From Collinsella aerofaciens ATCC 25986 (lineage in GTDB: Bacteria; Actinomycetota; Coriobacteriia; Coriobacteriales; Coriobacteriaceae), in NCBI RefSeq assembly GCF_010509075.1, contig NZ_CP048433.1, forward strand, positions 248,001 through 312,000: DNA of 64,000 nucleotides. The letters run 5' to 3'. Below are positions 46,644 through 56,042 of the stretch, one piece after another. The notes beneath the pieces are model-generated. The model was not told the origin of the DNA. It searched no databases and was given only the letters and a program-made list of their open reading frames with translations. The first letter of the stretch is position 1. Every line of letters starts with the position of its first letter. The position numbers and the translations under genes are program-made.

Positions 46644-49067
46644 GTGAACCTTCTCGACCTGATGATTAAGGTCGGCCTCAAGGACGAGGCCAGCGGCAAG
46701 GCCGAGGGCGTGGCCTCGAAGGTCGTGGGCACGCTCGGCAAGGCCGGAGCGACCGTTGCCAAGGCGGTAGGCGTGGGCGTCGCCGCCGTGGGGGCTGGCG
46801 TCGCTGCCGTCACGGGCATGAGCATGAGCGCATACGCCGCATACGAGCAGAACGTCGGCGGCATCCAGAAGATATTCGGCAACATGGGCAAGTCCCTCGA
46901 GGACTACGCCGCCATGACTGGCCAGACCGTCGAGCAGTGCTCCGGTAAGTGGGAGCAGCTCGAGCAGGCCCAGACGACGGTGCTGGCCAACGCCGACCGC
47001 GCCTACATAACGGCCGGCCTGAGCGCCAACCGGTACATGGAGCAGGTGACGGGCTTCTCTGCCTCGCTCGTCAAGTCGCTGGGCGGCGACACGGTCAAGG
47101 CCGCCGAGTACGCCAACACGGCAATGGTCGACATGAGCGACAACGCGAATACCTTCGGCACGGCGATGGAGGACCTCCAGAACGCCTACCAGGGCTTCGC
47201 GAAACAAAACTACACGATGTTGGATAACTTGAAGCTCGGCTACGGCGGCACCAAGGAGGAGATGCAGCGCCTCGTCAAGGATGCGCACGCCGTCAACTCC
47301 GCCGTGGATGAGTCGAGCCTGTCCTTCGACAACATCGTGCTCGCCATCCACACGATGCAGGAGCAGATGCAGATCGCCGGCACGACCTCGCGCGAGGCCG
47401 CGACGACCATCGAGGGCTCCTGCAACATGGCCAAGGCCGCCTGGGAGAACTGGGTGACGGAGCTGGGCAAGGACGACGCCGACATGGGCAAGCTCACCGA
47501 GGAGCTGTTGCAGTCGGTCGAGACGGCGGCCTCGAACGTCGTCCCGCGCGTTGCGACCATCGTCGGCACGGCGTTGTCGCAGCTGCCGAGCCTTGTCACG
47601 TCGGTCGGTCCCGTGCTCGGCCAGGCGTTCGTCAGCATCTTCACGCAGGCGCTCGACAGCGCGGCTGAGGCCGTGCCCGGGCCCATGGGCGACATCCTCT
47701 CCGCCGTGTCTGACGGCGTGGACGAGATCGGCGAGCGCTTCAAGGGCCTTGGCGAGATCTGGTCGGCTGGTGACAACCCGCTCGAGTCTTTGCACCTCGC
47801 CATGGTCTACGGCCTGACGCTGCTCGAGGGCGACCTTTCCACGCTGCAGGAGAACATCACCTCATCGCTGCCCGGCATCGCCGAGGGCTTCGCCGACGTG
47901 GGCGGCGAGGTCGTTCCCAGGCTCGCCGAGGGGATCGAGATGGGGCTGTCGTTCCTCTCCGAGACGGCGGCGTCGCTCATGACGTCGCTCGGCGGCTACC
48001 TGTCCGAGAACCTGCCCTCCATCACGGAGAGCGGCCTGCAGATTCTCACCGGCCTCTCCGAGTCCATAGCCGAGAACGCGGGCGTTCTGGCAGAGGGCGC
48101 GGCGAACCTCATCGTCGGCTTGGCGCAGGGTATCGCCGGCAGCCTGCCGACGCTCATCGAGCAGGCCCCGGTTATCGTGCAGAACCTCGCCAGCGCGATC
48201 AACGACAACGCGCCGATACTGCTCGGTGCCGGCATCCAGGCAATCGTGACGCTGGCGCTTGGCATCGTGCAGGCGATACCGACGCTCATCGCCAACATCC
48301 CGGCCATCTTCTCGGCCTTCGTCTCGGCGTGGTCGGCGCTCGACTGGCTTAGCCTCGGCCGCAACGCCATCACGTTCTTGGGCAACGGAATCGCGAACAT
48401 GGCCGGCTTCGTGCGCTCGTGCGGCACCAATATCGTGTCCGCTATCCGCGGCGCAATCCAGAACCTGCCGTCCACCCTGGCGAGCATCGGCCGCAACGGA
48501 ATCAGCAGCCTGGGCTCCGCCATCCGCGGCGCGGTCGGCTTCGTGACCTCGGCGGCCTCGAGCATCGGCAGCTCCATCATGGGCGCCCTGTCCTCCATCC
48601 AAGGCCGCATGGCATCCATCGGCTCGCAAATCGTGCAGGGAATCGCAAACGGAATCAGCGGCGCGGCGGGCGTGGTCGTGAGCAAGATCACCGGCGTGGT
48701 CGGCGGCGCCATCGACGCGGCCAAGAACCTGCTCGGCATCCACTCGCCCTCGCGCGTGTTCCGCAAGATTTTCGGCTACGTCATGGAGGGCGCGGCCCTC
48801 GGCATCGACGACACTGCGGACGAGCCGGTGAAGTCCATGAGGTCGGCGGTGCGCAACGTCGAGAAGGCCGCCGTGTTCGGTGTGAGCGTTACCGGCGGCG
48901 GAGCATACGGGGCGACCGCCAGCGGAGCCGCGGGCATCGCGGGCGGCGGCAACGTTTACAACCTCTACCTCGACAGCGACCTGCTGGGCGTCGACGGGCG
49001 CGTGGCCTCCGCCTTCAGGAGCTTCGTCGCGGCGGTGGAGCAGAGCATGGCGATGGGGGTCGCGTAG
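46644..49067 (+). CDS. Tail tape measure protein
   Basis: 807 residues, GTG start directly after the chaperone fusion stop. The N-terminal tape-measure domain has YEQNVGGIQKIFGNMGKSLE and LGYGGTKEEMQRLVKDAHAV. The middle is a series of long amphipathic helices with repeated Ile/Leu/Ala segments (LIVGLAQGIAGSLPTLIEQA), and the C-terminus has AKNLLGIHSPSRVFRKIFG, a conserved segment of this family. Length sets tail length; about 800 residues predicts a tail near 120 nm by the usual rule. Confidence 0.93.
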   Translation: MNLLDLMIKVGLKDEASGKAEGVASKVVGTLGKAGATVAKAVGVGVAAVGAGVAAVTGMSMSAYAAYEQNVGGIQKIFGNMGKSLEDYAAMTGQTVEQCSGKWEQLEQAQTTVLANADRAYITAGLSANRYMEQVTGFSASLVKSLGGDTVKAAEYANTAMVDMSDNANTFGTAMEDLQNAYQGFAKQNYTMLDNLKLGYGGTKEEMQRLVKDAHAVNSAVDESSLSFDNIVLAIHTMQEQMQIAGTTSREAATTIEGSCNMAKAAWENWVTELGKDDADMGKLTEELLQSVETAASNVVPRVATIVGTALSQLPSLVTSVGPVLGQAFVSIFTQALDSAAEAVPGPMGDILSAVSDGVDEIGERFKGLGEIWSAGDNPLESLHLAMVYGLTLLEGDLSTLQENITSSLPGIAEGFADVGGEVVPRLAEGIEMGLSFLSETAASLMTSLGGYLSENLPSITESGLQILTGLSESIAENAGVLAEGAANLIVGLAQGIAGSLPTLIEQAPVIVQNLASAINDNAPILLGAGIQAIVTLALGIVQAIPTLIANIPAIFSAFVSAWSALDWLSLGRNAITFLGNGIANMAGFVRSCGTNIVSAIRGAIQNLPSTLASIGRNGISSLGSAIRGAVGFVTSAASSIGSSIMGALSSIQGRMASIGSQIVQGIANGISGAAGVVVSKITGVVGGAIDAAKNLLGIHSPSRVFRKIFGYVMEGAALGIDDTADEPVKSMRSAVRNVEKAAVFGVSVTGGGAYGATASGAAGIAGGGNVYNLYLDSDLLGVDGRVASAFRSFVAAVEQSMAMGVA

Positions 49068-49068
49068 G

Positions 49069-51255
49069 ATGGCGCAGGGAAACTGGGTTCAAGGCGGAAG
49101 CGGCTATCGCAAGTACTGCTGGTGCGCGTACGTGGACGTTGCTGAGGTCGGGCGTACCGATACCACGGTGACCTACCGCGTCACGCACGGCTACGGCACG
49201 CGCTACGCCATCGACTGCTACGCGAACGGCAGCTCGTCGGCGGGCGGCTCGTGGAACGGCTCGGTCTACTCGACGAACAATTCCGGCTGGGTATGGGTCC
49301 AGTGCACTTCGCGCGACGTCGTGCTCGCGCGCGGCAACGGCGGCGCCTACAACCACACCTTCACGGGCCAGATCAACGTCACGGGCAGCTTCGGCAACGG
49401 AACCTCGAACGCCTCCAACACCGTCACGGTGCCGTGCCGCGCCTACCACACGCCTCACCCGCCGAAGAACATCAGGGCGGAGCGCCTGAGCGACACCAGC
49501 GCGAAGGTCAGCTGGGACGTCGACTACACGGGCATGAACGGCGACTACCCCTGGTCGACCGTGACCGTCGGCGTGGTGAAGAACGGCCCGGGGAAGTTCA
49601 CCGACGTCGGCACCGTCAGTTGGGATACCACGAGCCACACCTACAACGGCCTCGAGCCGGGCTGCATGTATATCTTCTCTGCCAAGGCGACGGGCCCCGG
49701 CGGCACGTCGGACTACGGCGTGAGCGCGCCGGCGATCTACACCACGCCGACGGCGCTCGGCATGCTCGAGGCCGTCAAGGCGGAGGCGGCGAAGGTCGTG
49801 CTCAAGGGGCACGACGCACCGGCCTTCGTCGACAGCTGGGAGTTCCAGCTCACGACCGACGGTAGAAAGACGTGGGTCGATGCGGACGTGGACGCCTCAT
49901 GGGAGGACGAGGAGGCACCGGCGGGTACGGTGCGCTACCGCGCCCGCGCGGTCAAGAGCGGCCTCAAGGGACCGTGGACCGAGTCAAACGAGGTCACGAC
50001 AATATGCCCGCCGCTCGCACCGTTCATCAGGGGCGTCAGGGCGGCTTACGCCACAGGTTCGACCGCGACACTCGAATGGGTGCCCAACCATCCGGACGGC
50101 TCGGCGCAGACCTCAGCCGAGGTGCAGGTCACGACGCCGACGGGTCCCACCACCACGACGGTCGATGGCCCGGGTACGAGCCTGAAGCTGCCGACCGGCA
50201 CCAAGGGCCTCTACTCCGTGCGCGTGCGCACCAAGGGCCTCGACGAGGACTGGGGCGCATGGTCGAGCGCGGCGGCATATACCGTGGCGGATGCGCCCCA
50301 GGCATTCTTCACCGACCCGGCTGCGGACGGGGCGACCCTGCGCGCGGTGCCGCATGCCTTCACGTGGAAGGTGGCCGACGAGACGGGCGTCAGCCGACAG
50401 TACCTGTCTTTGTGCGACATCAGGGGCAACCTCCTGTGGAGCGGGACTGTGGACAAGGACGCGCGCTCCTTTGGCCTCGGCTACGCACAGCACGCCTTCG
50501 TCAACTTCACGCCGTACAGGGTCATGCTCACGGTCACGGCCGGCTCGTCGCTATCGGTCACCGTCTCGAGAACTTTCCGGACCGACTGGGCACCGCCAGC
50601 CAAACCGTCGCTCAACATCTTCGTCGACGAGAGGTTGGGATGCCAGCTGTCGGTATTCCCAGGCAAGGCCGACAGTGACGACACGCCCGAGACGTCCCAC
50701 TTCACCGTGTCGCGCGTCCTGCCTGACGGCTCGACCCTGCAGCTCGGCTCGCACCTTGCGGCAGGCGAGGGCGCGAGCGACCCGCTGCCTCCGCTCAACA
50801 GCGAGTTCGAGTACGTCGCGGTTGCCTACGCCGCGACAGGCGTGAGCACAGCGACGAGGGTCAAAACGACCGTGGCGAGCCGCGCGGTGGCTCTCAACTG
50901 GGGAGCCGGCGCTGAGAGGTCATGGCTCGGGCACTATCTCAAGAAGGGCTCGAGCCGTAAGGTGACGCACGGATACAAGATGCTGCACTTCGCCGACGGC
51001 GGGGAAGGGCTGCCCGTCTCGTACGGCATCAACGAACGGGACGTCAAGGACAGCATGGACTTTCTGCTGCTCGACGAGGAGGACTACAAGTCATTCCTCG
51101 AGGTCATGAACATGGCGGGGCGCTTCTGGGTGCGCGATCTCTACGGCGAGCGATTCCGCGCCCGCCTCAGCTGCAGCGTGAAACGTTCCGACGGTGCGTG
51201 GGTGGCTTCGTGCGACCCGACGTGGGAGACGTGGGAGGAGCCCGCCAATGGCTGA
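49069..51255 (+). CDS. Minor tail protein with fibronectin type III domains
   Basis: 728 residues. After a Gly/Ser/Tyr-rich N-terminal beta domain (about 1-130), at least two FN3-like modules are visible: PPKNIRAERLSDTSAKVSWD...YNGLEPGCMYIFSAKATGPG, and a second around ATLEWVPNHPDGSAQTSAEV. The C-terminal 130 residues (VTHGYKMLHFADGGEGLPVS) differ. Such proteins sit at the tail tip and aid surface binding. Confidence 0.82.
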   Translation: MAQGNWVQGGSGYRKYCWCAYVDVAEVGRTDTTVTYRVTHGYGTRYAIDCYANGSSSAGGSWNGSVYSTNNSGWVWVQCTSRDVVLARGNGGAYNHTFTGQINVTGSFGNGTSNASNTVTVPCRAYHTPHPPKNIRAERLSDTSAKVSWDVDYTGMNGDYPWSTVTVGVVKNGPGKFTDVGTVSWDTTSHTYNGLEPGCMYIFSAKATGPGGTSDYGVSAPAIYTTPTALGMLEAVKAEAAKVVLKGHDAPAFVDSWEFQLTTDGRKTWVDADVDASWEDEEAPAGTVRYRARAVKSGLKGPWTESNEVTTICPPLAPFIRGVRAAYATGSTATLEWVPNHPDGSAQTSAEVQVTTPTGPTTTTVDGPGTSLKLPTGTKGLYSVRVRTKGLDEDWGAWSSAAAYTVADAPQAFFTDPAADGATLRAVPHAFTWKVADETGVSRQYLSLCDIRGNLLWSGTVDKDARSFGLGYAQHAFVNFTPYRVMLTVTAGSSLSVTVSRTFRTDWAPPAKPSLNIFVDERLGCQLSVFPGKADSDDTPETSHFTVSRVLPDGSTLQLGSHLAAGEGASDPLPPLNSEFEYVAVAYAATGVSTATRVKTTVASRAVALNWGAGAERSWLGHYLKKGSSRKVTHGYKMLHFADGGEGLPVSYGINERDVKDSMDFLLLDEEDYKSFLEVMNMAGRFWVRDLYGERFRARLSCSVKRSDGAWVASCDPTWETWEEPANG

Positions 51256-52813
51256 TAGCTGGATAAGGCCGTTCGACGCCTCCTACGACTTCGTGCGCGT
51301 ATCACGTGAGACGGGGCTCGAACTCGACTTCGTTCGCGACATCGAGAACGGCGGCTCCATCGAGCGCAACGCAAACACGGCGCTCTACGAGACTGCATCC
51401 CTGGACTTCGCCGACAAGTTCGACGTTGGCAACGACTTTCTGCGTGTGTACCTCAACGCCACCTTCACGGACGGCAGTAAGAGGCGCGAGTGCCTCGGAA
51501 CATTCATGCCGCAGGTGGACTCGGTGAACATCGACGGCGCCTACCGCGAGGGCCAGATCAACGCCTACGGCCTCCTGAAGCGGCTCAAAGACGACGACTT
51601 CGACGGGCCGTACGTGATTGTTGCGGGCAGCAATCTGGTTGATGAGGCCGTCAAGATAGCCGAATCGGTCGGCCTTACCGTCTACGCCGACCCTAGCAGC
51701 CTCCTTCTGGGCAGCACCTTGGTTTTCGGCGTGGGCAGGGACAACGACGCTAAGAACAAGCTGGACGCGGTGGACCTGCTCCTCAAGGCGGCCGGGTTCC
51801 GCTCGCCGGCAACCGACCGGATGGGCAACGTGATCTACAGGCGCTACGTCGAGCCTGCCGACATGCCCATCTCGGCGGAGTTCACCGAGGGCAGGGATGC
51901 GCGCTTCATGTCGGACATGACCGAATCGACTAACCGCGCCGAGGTCTGCAACGTCGTGCACGTGGACTTCAGCACGCAGGACGCATCGGTGCGAGGCACG
52001 GCGGTGGACAACTCGCCCGATTCAGACCTCTCGACCGTCTCGGTCGGTCGTCGAATCGTCAAGAGCTACAGCTACGACAGCCTGCCGGGCGTGGATACCG
52101 AGGACGCCAACCTTGTCGAGGGCGCCGCCAACGCCCTCATCGGCACCGGCAAGAAGTTGGATAAGAGCTTCAGACAGAGCGATTCGCACGGCAGCATCCA
52201 GACCGTCTACGTCTCCGACTCGCCGCAGGTGGGCGTGCTTTTCGGCATCAAGGTCGTCTCGAGTGGCGGGCGCGTCGGCTTCTGCCAGGACGAGGGGCCG
52301 AGCGTCAAGAAGGATACGGACTACACGCAGAGTGTGTGGGTCAAGGGCACCAAGGGCGCGACGGGCATCATACAGTCTTTCTGGGATCAGGAGAGGGCGC
52401 TTGGCCCGGTGACCAAGGGGTTCACCATGACTGGCGAGTGGCAGAAGGTCAGCTACACCTACCACGCCACGGAGAACCACAGCAAGGTCAGCTGGGGCTA
52501 CTGCTACATCGACGGCGGCGAGGCCATCTTCGTCGCCGACAAGGTCGAGGAGGGAGGCAACGCCACGCCTTGGCCCCAGGACGCCATGCAGGCGGCGGCG
52601 GACCGCAAGGCGGCGGAGCTGCTCGCCACCGAGCGCGCCGTGACGCGCACAGACGAGTTCAGGAGCGTCTACAAGCCCGTCGAGCCGTGCATGGCGGTGG
52701 CGATGAACTACAGGACCGGCGGGGTTGTCGGCAAGCTGGCAATCCAGAAGCAGACGCTGACGCTCGACGCCGGCTGCGTCATAAAGCACACGGCGAGGAG
52801 GTACGAGCGATGA
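51248..52813 (+). CDS. Tail tip / baseplate-associated protein
   Basis: 521 residues. The N-terminal half (FDFVRDIENG-type hub region) has LDFADKFDVGNDFLRVYLNA and later YRRYVEPADMPISAEFTEGR, like siphovirus tail-associated hub proteins. Residues about 310-440 resemble a jelly-roll carbohydrate-binding module (YTQSVWVKGTKGATGIIQSF, GEWQKVSYTYHATENHSKVS). It may bind cell-wall sugar. It overlaps the previous gene by eight bases. Confidence 0.75.
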   Translation: MADSWIRPFDASYDFVRVSRETGLELDFVRDIENGGSIERNANTALYETASLDFADKFDVGNDFLRVYLNATFTDGSKRRECLGTFMPQVDSVNIDGAYREGQINAYGLLKRLKDDDFDGPYVIVAGSNLVDEAVKIAESVGLTVYADPSSLLLGSTLVFGVGRDNDAKNKLDAVDLLLKAAGFRSPATDRMGNVIYRRYVEPADMPISAEFTEGRDARFMSDMTESTNRAEVCNVVHVDFSTQDASVRGTAVDNSPDSDLSTVSVGRRIVKSYSYDSLPGVDTEDANLVEGAANALIGTGKKLDKSFRQSDSHGSIQTVYVSDSPQVGVLFGIKVVSSGGRVGFCQDEGPSVKKDTDYTQSVWVKGTKGATGIIQSFWDQERALGPVTKGFTMTGEWQKVSYTYHATENHSKVSWGYCYIDGGEAIFVADKVEEGGNATPWPQDAMQAAADRKAAELLATERAVTRTDEFRSVYKPVEPCMAVAMNYRTGGVVGKLAIQKQTLTLDAGCVIKHTARRYER

Positions 52814-53067
52814 GCGATTCGGCGGTCGAGATCAAGGGCGCGGCGGCGCGGCTGGCGGCGGCGATGCCGTCGGGCGGCAAGCGGCTGACGATGGAGTTCG
52901 GCACGGTCGTGGGCGTCCACGACACGGCGCTCGACGTGATGCTGCACGGCGCGGTGGTGACGGTCCCGATGGTGCGCTCCTGCACGGGGTGCGTCATCAC
53001 CGACCGCGCCGTGATCCTGTCGCAGGGCCCGCTGGCCGTGTGCGTCGGCACGATGGCGGCGGTGTAG
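52810..53067 (+). CDS. Small baseplate-like protein (85 residues)
   Basis: LTMEFGTVVGVHDTALDVML and VTVPMVRSCTGCVITDRAVI suggest a compact OB-like beta barrel as in small baseplate components. ATG overlaps the previous stop. Function from context. Confidence 0.65.
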   Translation: MSDSAVEIKGAAARLAAAMPSGGKRLTMEFGTVVGVHDTALDVMLHGAVVTVPMVRSCTGCVITDRAVILSQGPLAVCVGTMAAV

Positions 53068-53090
53068 ACCGGCGTTACGGGGGTCCGAAC

Positions 53091-53128
53091 CTGCAGTGTG
53101 GCGGGGAGTTGGCCCAGCCACACTGCAG
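53091..53128 (+). terminator. Hairpin before the lysis genes
   Basis: Perfect 12-bp arms CTGCAGTGTGGC / GCCACACTGCAG with a 14-base loop and no T run. It may tune readthrough into the lysis genes. Confidence 0.5.
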
Positions 53129-53145
53129 AACGGAAGGGAGGCCGG

Positions 53146-53559
53146 ATGGAGGTACTAAAGCTGTTCGTGCCCTATGGGCCGGGATGGCTCGGTGGCGCGG
53201 CGCTAGTGCTCATCGCCGCTTATTTTGGTAGGCAATTTTTGGACGAGTACAAGCGACAAAACCAACGGAAGGGCGAGCTCGACCTCAAGCGCGAGGAGCG
53301 TAAGCAGGCCGAGGTGGACGAGCGCGCGCAGCGAGACCGGGAACGCTCGCAGATGGAGGGGCGCATCGCGGCGCAGATGGAGCGCAGTAACACCTTGATT
53401 GAGGGGATGAAGACCCTCATGGAGTCGGTCGTCGCGTCAAATGACGTGTTGCACGCCGATCTGGTCCACAGCCAGGCGCGCAGCCAGGGGATGGCCGAGA
53501 AGGTCGACCACATCTACGACCGCGTCGACCTCATGTACAACAAGGAGACAAGCAGATAG
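53146..53559 (+). CDS. Membrane-anchored coiled-coil protein of the lysis module
   Basis: 137 residues: one N-terminal hydrophobic helix (GPGWLGGAALVLIAAYFG) then a long charged coiled coil (about 30-135). The layout resembles holin-accessory or spanin-like proteins in Gram-positive phages. GGAAGGGAGG precedes the ATG. Confidence 0.68.
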   Translation: MEVLKLFVPYGPGWLGGAALVLIAAYFGRQFLDEYKRQNQRKGELDLKREERKQAEVDERAQRDRERSQMEGRIAAQMERSNTLIEGMKTLMESVVASNDVLHADLVHSQARSQGMAEKVDHIYDRVDLMYNKETSR

Positions 53560-53569
53560 GAGCAATCAA

Positions 53570-53875
53570 ATGACTGAGATTCAGGCCAGCCTCACCGTCG
53601 CCACGGTGCTCGTGGTGCCGTACATCGTGCAGGCCATCAAGACTAAGGCCATGACGGGCGGCGTCGCCCGCTGGACGGCCATCGCCGTCTCGGCGGGGTG
53701 CGGTGCTCTCACGGCCATGGCAGGAGGCGTGCCCACCGACCCCTCGGCGTGGGTGACGTCCATCTTCGCGTGTGTCGGCGGCGTGCAGGTGGCCTATGCC
53801 GCCTTCAAATCCGTCGGTATCACGGACAAATGGCTCGACGCGCTGCTCGCGCTCGGCGACATCAAGGAGGACTAA
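53570..53875 (+). CDS. Putative holin
   Basis: 101 residues with about three hydrophobic stretches (LTVATVLVVPYIVQAI, WTAIAVSAGCGALTAMAGG, WVTSIFACVGGVQVAYAA) and a charged C-terminal tail. Small size and position directly before the amidase indicate a holin that permeabilises the membrane for the endolysin. Confidence 0.8.
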   Translation: MTEIQASLTVATVLVVPYIVQAIKTKAMTGGVARWTAIAVSAGCGALTAMAGGVPTDPSAWVTSIFACVGGVQVAYAAFKSVGITDKWLDALLALGDIKED

Positions 53876-53876
53876 C

Positions 53877-54950
53877 ATGGCAGATTTCGCGAACGTCCAA
53901 CCGGACGAGTACAAGCTCCTCGGCTGCAACTTCTCGGCGGGACGACCCTTCGGCATCAAGGGCGTCACGATCCACCATATGGCGGGTGACCTCAATGCGG
54001 CCCAGTGCAACAGCATCTGGGCCGCCAACGGCTGCTCTGCCCACTACTCGGTCGACCGCAACGGCTACATCGTGCAGCACGTCAACGACACCGACCGCGC
54101 CTACGCTTGCGGCGACGGCATCGGCACGGGCGGCGGCAACGACACGACCATCAGCATCGAACACGCCAACAGCGCGCGCGGCCCGTGGACGGTTCACGAG
54201 GCCGCTATCGAGAGCGGTGCGCACCTCGTGGCGGCGCTGTGCCTGTACTACGGGCTGGGCCGCCCGGCATGGATGGTGAACGTGTTCCCGCACAAGCACT
54301 GGTCGTCCACGGCCTGCCCCGGCGAGCTGGCTGGCTCGCAGCGCGACCACTACATGCAGCGCGCCGTCGAGTGGTACGACGCGATGGTCGGCGGCGCGCA
54401 GCCGTCCGCGCCGACTGTGCAGCCCGCGGCGACCCCCGCTGCGCCTTCGGCGTCGCAGGGCGCGCCGGGCGGTTTCCCTCGCTCCACTGGCGCCCGTGTT
54501 CCCGTACACTACTCGCTGCACCTTAAGGGTGGCGGCTGGCTGGACGAGGTGACTGACTTCGGTGCCGGCGACGACGGCTTCGCGGGCTACCCGTGCCGAC
54601 AGCATGACCTCCTTTGCGCCCGAGTTGATCGCGGTACGCTCAAGTATCAGGTCCACACCGTCGAGGACGGCTGGCTCGACTGGGTTGCCAAGGGCGACCG
54701 CAACGACACCGTAAACGGCTGCGCCGGTATCGCCGGTCATACCATCGACGGCGTGCGCATGTACTACGTGACGCCGAGCGGCGAGGAGTGCAAGCAGGCG
54801 TGGTACCGCTCCCAGACCACTGCGCGCGCCGGATGGCTGAACACCGTGTGCGACGACGGCTCTACCTATAGCGGCGACGACTACGCCGGTATCTACGGCG
54901 AGCCGCTCGACCGTCTGCAGGTCTGCGTCACCGACGGGGTGCCGTGGTAA
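53877..54950 (+). CDS. Endolysin: N-acetylmuramoyl-L-alanine amidase with ChW-like repeats
   Basis: 357 residues. The N-terminal amidase_2 domain (about 10-165) has the zinc ligands in VTIHHMAGDL and FPHKHWSSTACPGEL. A Pro/Ala linker (about 180-210) leads to C-terminal repeats with GWLDEV, GWLDWVAKGDRND and GWLNTVCDDGSTY, like the hydrophobic-Trp (ChW) cell-wall binding modules. It cleaves the amide bond between MurNAc and L-Ala. It starts one base after the holin stop. Confidence 0.92.
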   Translation: MADFANVQPDEYKLLGCNFSAGRPFGIKGVTIHHMAGDLNAAQCNSIWAANGCSAHYSVDRNGYIVQHVNDTDRAYACGDGIGTGGGNDTTISIEHANSARGPWTVHEAAIESGAHLVAALCLYYGLGRPAWMVNVFPHKHWSSTACPGELAGSQRDHYMQRAVEWYDAMVGGAQPSAPTVQPAATPAAPSASQGAPGGFPRSTGARVPVHYSLHLKGGGWLDEVTDFGAGDDGFAGYPCRQHDLLCARVDRGTLKYQVHTVEDGWLDWVAKGDRNDTVNGCAGIAGHTIDGVRMYYVTPSGEECKQAWYRSQTTARAGWLNTVCDDGSTYSGDDYAGIYGEPLDRLQVCVTDGVPW

Positions 54951-55051
54951 TGGCTTTCGTCATGGGCGCGGCGCTCGGCGCGATTTTGGGCAGCTTCGTC
55001 ACGGTTGTCGCGCTCGCCCTGATCTGGGGCGGGAGCGACCGCGGGCGATAA
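54950..55051 (+). CDS. Small membrane protein after the endolysin (33 residues)
   Basis: ATG overlaps the endolysin stop (TAATG). One hydrophobic helix with Gly-rich packing (GAALGAILGSFVTVVALAL) and a basic end. Possibly a second lysis factor; unproven. Confidence 0.6.
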   Translation: MAFVMGAALGAILGSFVTVVALALIWGGSDRGR

Positions 55052-55056
55052 CAGCA

Positions 55057-55092
55057 AAAGGGGCCGTGGCGGTTCGTCGCCACGGCCCCTTT
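55057..55092 (+). terminator. Terminator at the end of the phage late operon
   Basis: Perfect 15-bp stem AAAGGGGCCGTGGCG / CGCCACGGCCCCTTT. Confidence 0.85.
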
Positions 55093-55138
55093 CTCGTATC
55101 CCTCGAATATCCCAAGTGGGCGTAAAACCCTAAGTACG

Positions 55139-55189
55139 GTCAGTGTGTTGCGGTACGTTCAGCGTGTTTTGCCTGTTGGTCAGCATCAA
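55139..55189. repeat. Three related 12-bp words beside attR (possible integrase arm sites)
   Basis: GGTCAGTGTGTT (55139), GTTCAGCGTGTT (55157) and GGTCAGCATCAA (55178), spaced 18 and 21 bp, in the phage-side 120 bp before the core. Confidence 0.4.
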
Positions 55190-55211
55190 TAGCGAGCTGC
55201 GGCAAACTGTC

Positions 55212-56042
55212 TCAGTACTGCCACATGTGGTTGACGGGGCCGGAGCCTTTGCCCATGTCAAAGCCGGCGGCCAGAGCGCCTGTCAGGTAGGCCTTGCCGG
55301 CGTTGACGGCATCGGCAAGATCCATGCCCTGGGCCAGCGCGCAGGCGATGGCGGACGAGAGCGTGCATCCGGTGCCGTGCGTGTTGTCGGTCTCGATGCG
55401 CTTGTGGCGGAACCACGTGGTGAGTGGATCTCCCAGATGGTTGCCCTCGTCATCGAGTGGCGCGGGTTCGGCCAGTACATCGTTGGCCTCGTTGACAAGA
55501 TGCCCACCCTTAACGAGGGATGCACAACCAAAGCGGCGGGTGAGGAGCATGGCAGCATTTTGCTGCGTGCGCTCGGAGTCGACCTCGTAGTCGAGCAGGG
55601 CCATGGCCTCGGGAATATTGGGCGTGATAACCGTCGCTAGCGGGAACAGGCGGCGGGTGAGCGCCTCGGCGGCATCTTCGGCAATCAGCCGCGCGCCCGA
55701 GGTGGCTACCATGACGGGGTCGACTACCACGTTTGTTGCGTTCCAGGCGCTCAGGCGGTCGGCGATAACATCGATAATCTCGACAGAAGAAACCATGCCG
55801 ATCTTGACGGCGCTGGGGCGGATATCGTCAAAAACGGCGTCAATTTGCGCGGCTACGATATCTGGTGAGATATCCTGCACGGCGGTGACGCCCAGTGTGT
55901 TTTGCGCTGTGATGGCGGTGATGGCCGTCTCGGCATACAGGCGGTGCGCCGTGATGGTCTTGATGTCGGCCTGAATGCCGGCGCCGCCGCTGGAATCGGA
56001 TCCCGCGATGGACAGGACGGCGGGTACCTTACTACGATCCAT
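55212..56042 (-). CDS. thiD: Hydroxymethylpyrimidine (phosphate) kinase ThiD
   Basis: 276 residues, ribokinase-like fold. It phosphorylates HMP and HMP-P to HMP-PP for thiamine synthesis. Motifs: LSIAGSDSSGGAGIQADIKT near the N-terminus, VVDPVMVATSG, LVKGGH, and the anion-hole DNTHGTGCTLSSAIAC. It is downstream of thiC on the same strand. Its final codons contain the attR core, so the prophage uses this gene end as its target and leaves it intact. Confidence 0.95.
   Translation of the reverse strand: MDRSKVPAVLSIAGSDSSGGAGIQADIKTITAHRLYAETAITAITAQNTLGVTAVQDISPDIVAAQIDAVFDDIRPSAVKIGMVSSVEIIDVIADRLSAWNATNVVVDPVMVATSGARLIAEDAAEALTRRLFPLATVITPNIPEAMALLDYEVDSERTQQNAAMLLTRRFGCASLVKGGHLVNEANDVLAEPAPLDDEGNHLGDPLTTWFRHKRIETDNTHGTGCTLSSAIACALAQGMDLADAVNAGKAYLTGALAAGFDMGKGSGPVNHMWQY
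55216..55225 (-). other. Candidate right attachment core (attR) in the 3' end of thiD
   Basis: TACTGCCACA, identical to 16754-16763, lies in the last coding bases of thiD (encoding MWQY-stop). Phage integration at gene 3' ends is common; here the thiD end is on the chromosome side and remains complete. Confidence 0.55.

Larger units (their letters stand above)
16754..55225. mobile_element. Complete-looking siphovirus-type prophage (about 38.5 kb)
   Basis: Integrase at the left end, divergent repressor/Cro-like control region, early recombination genes, packaging, head, tail and lysis genes in usual order, flanked by a shared 10-bp word TACTGCCACA. The long continuous tail tape measure gene and the frameshifted tail chaperone indicate a long-tailed phage. 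All main structural genes are open, so the element may be inducible. An IS110 copy and a DGR cassette lie inside it. Confidence 0.9.

Noticed and set aside
46203-47795. 530-codon minus-strand frame opposite the tail chaperone and tape measure genes
   Set aside because: Shadow of the tape measure gene: no ribosome site, biased composition, and opposite to a well-supported phage gene.
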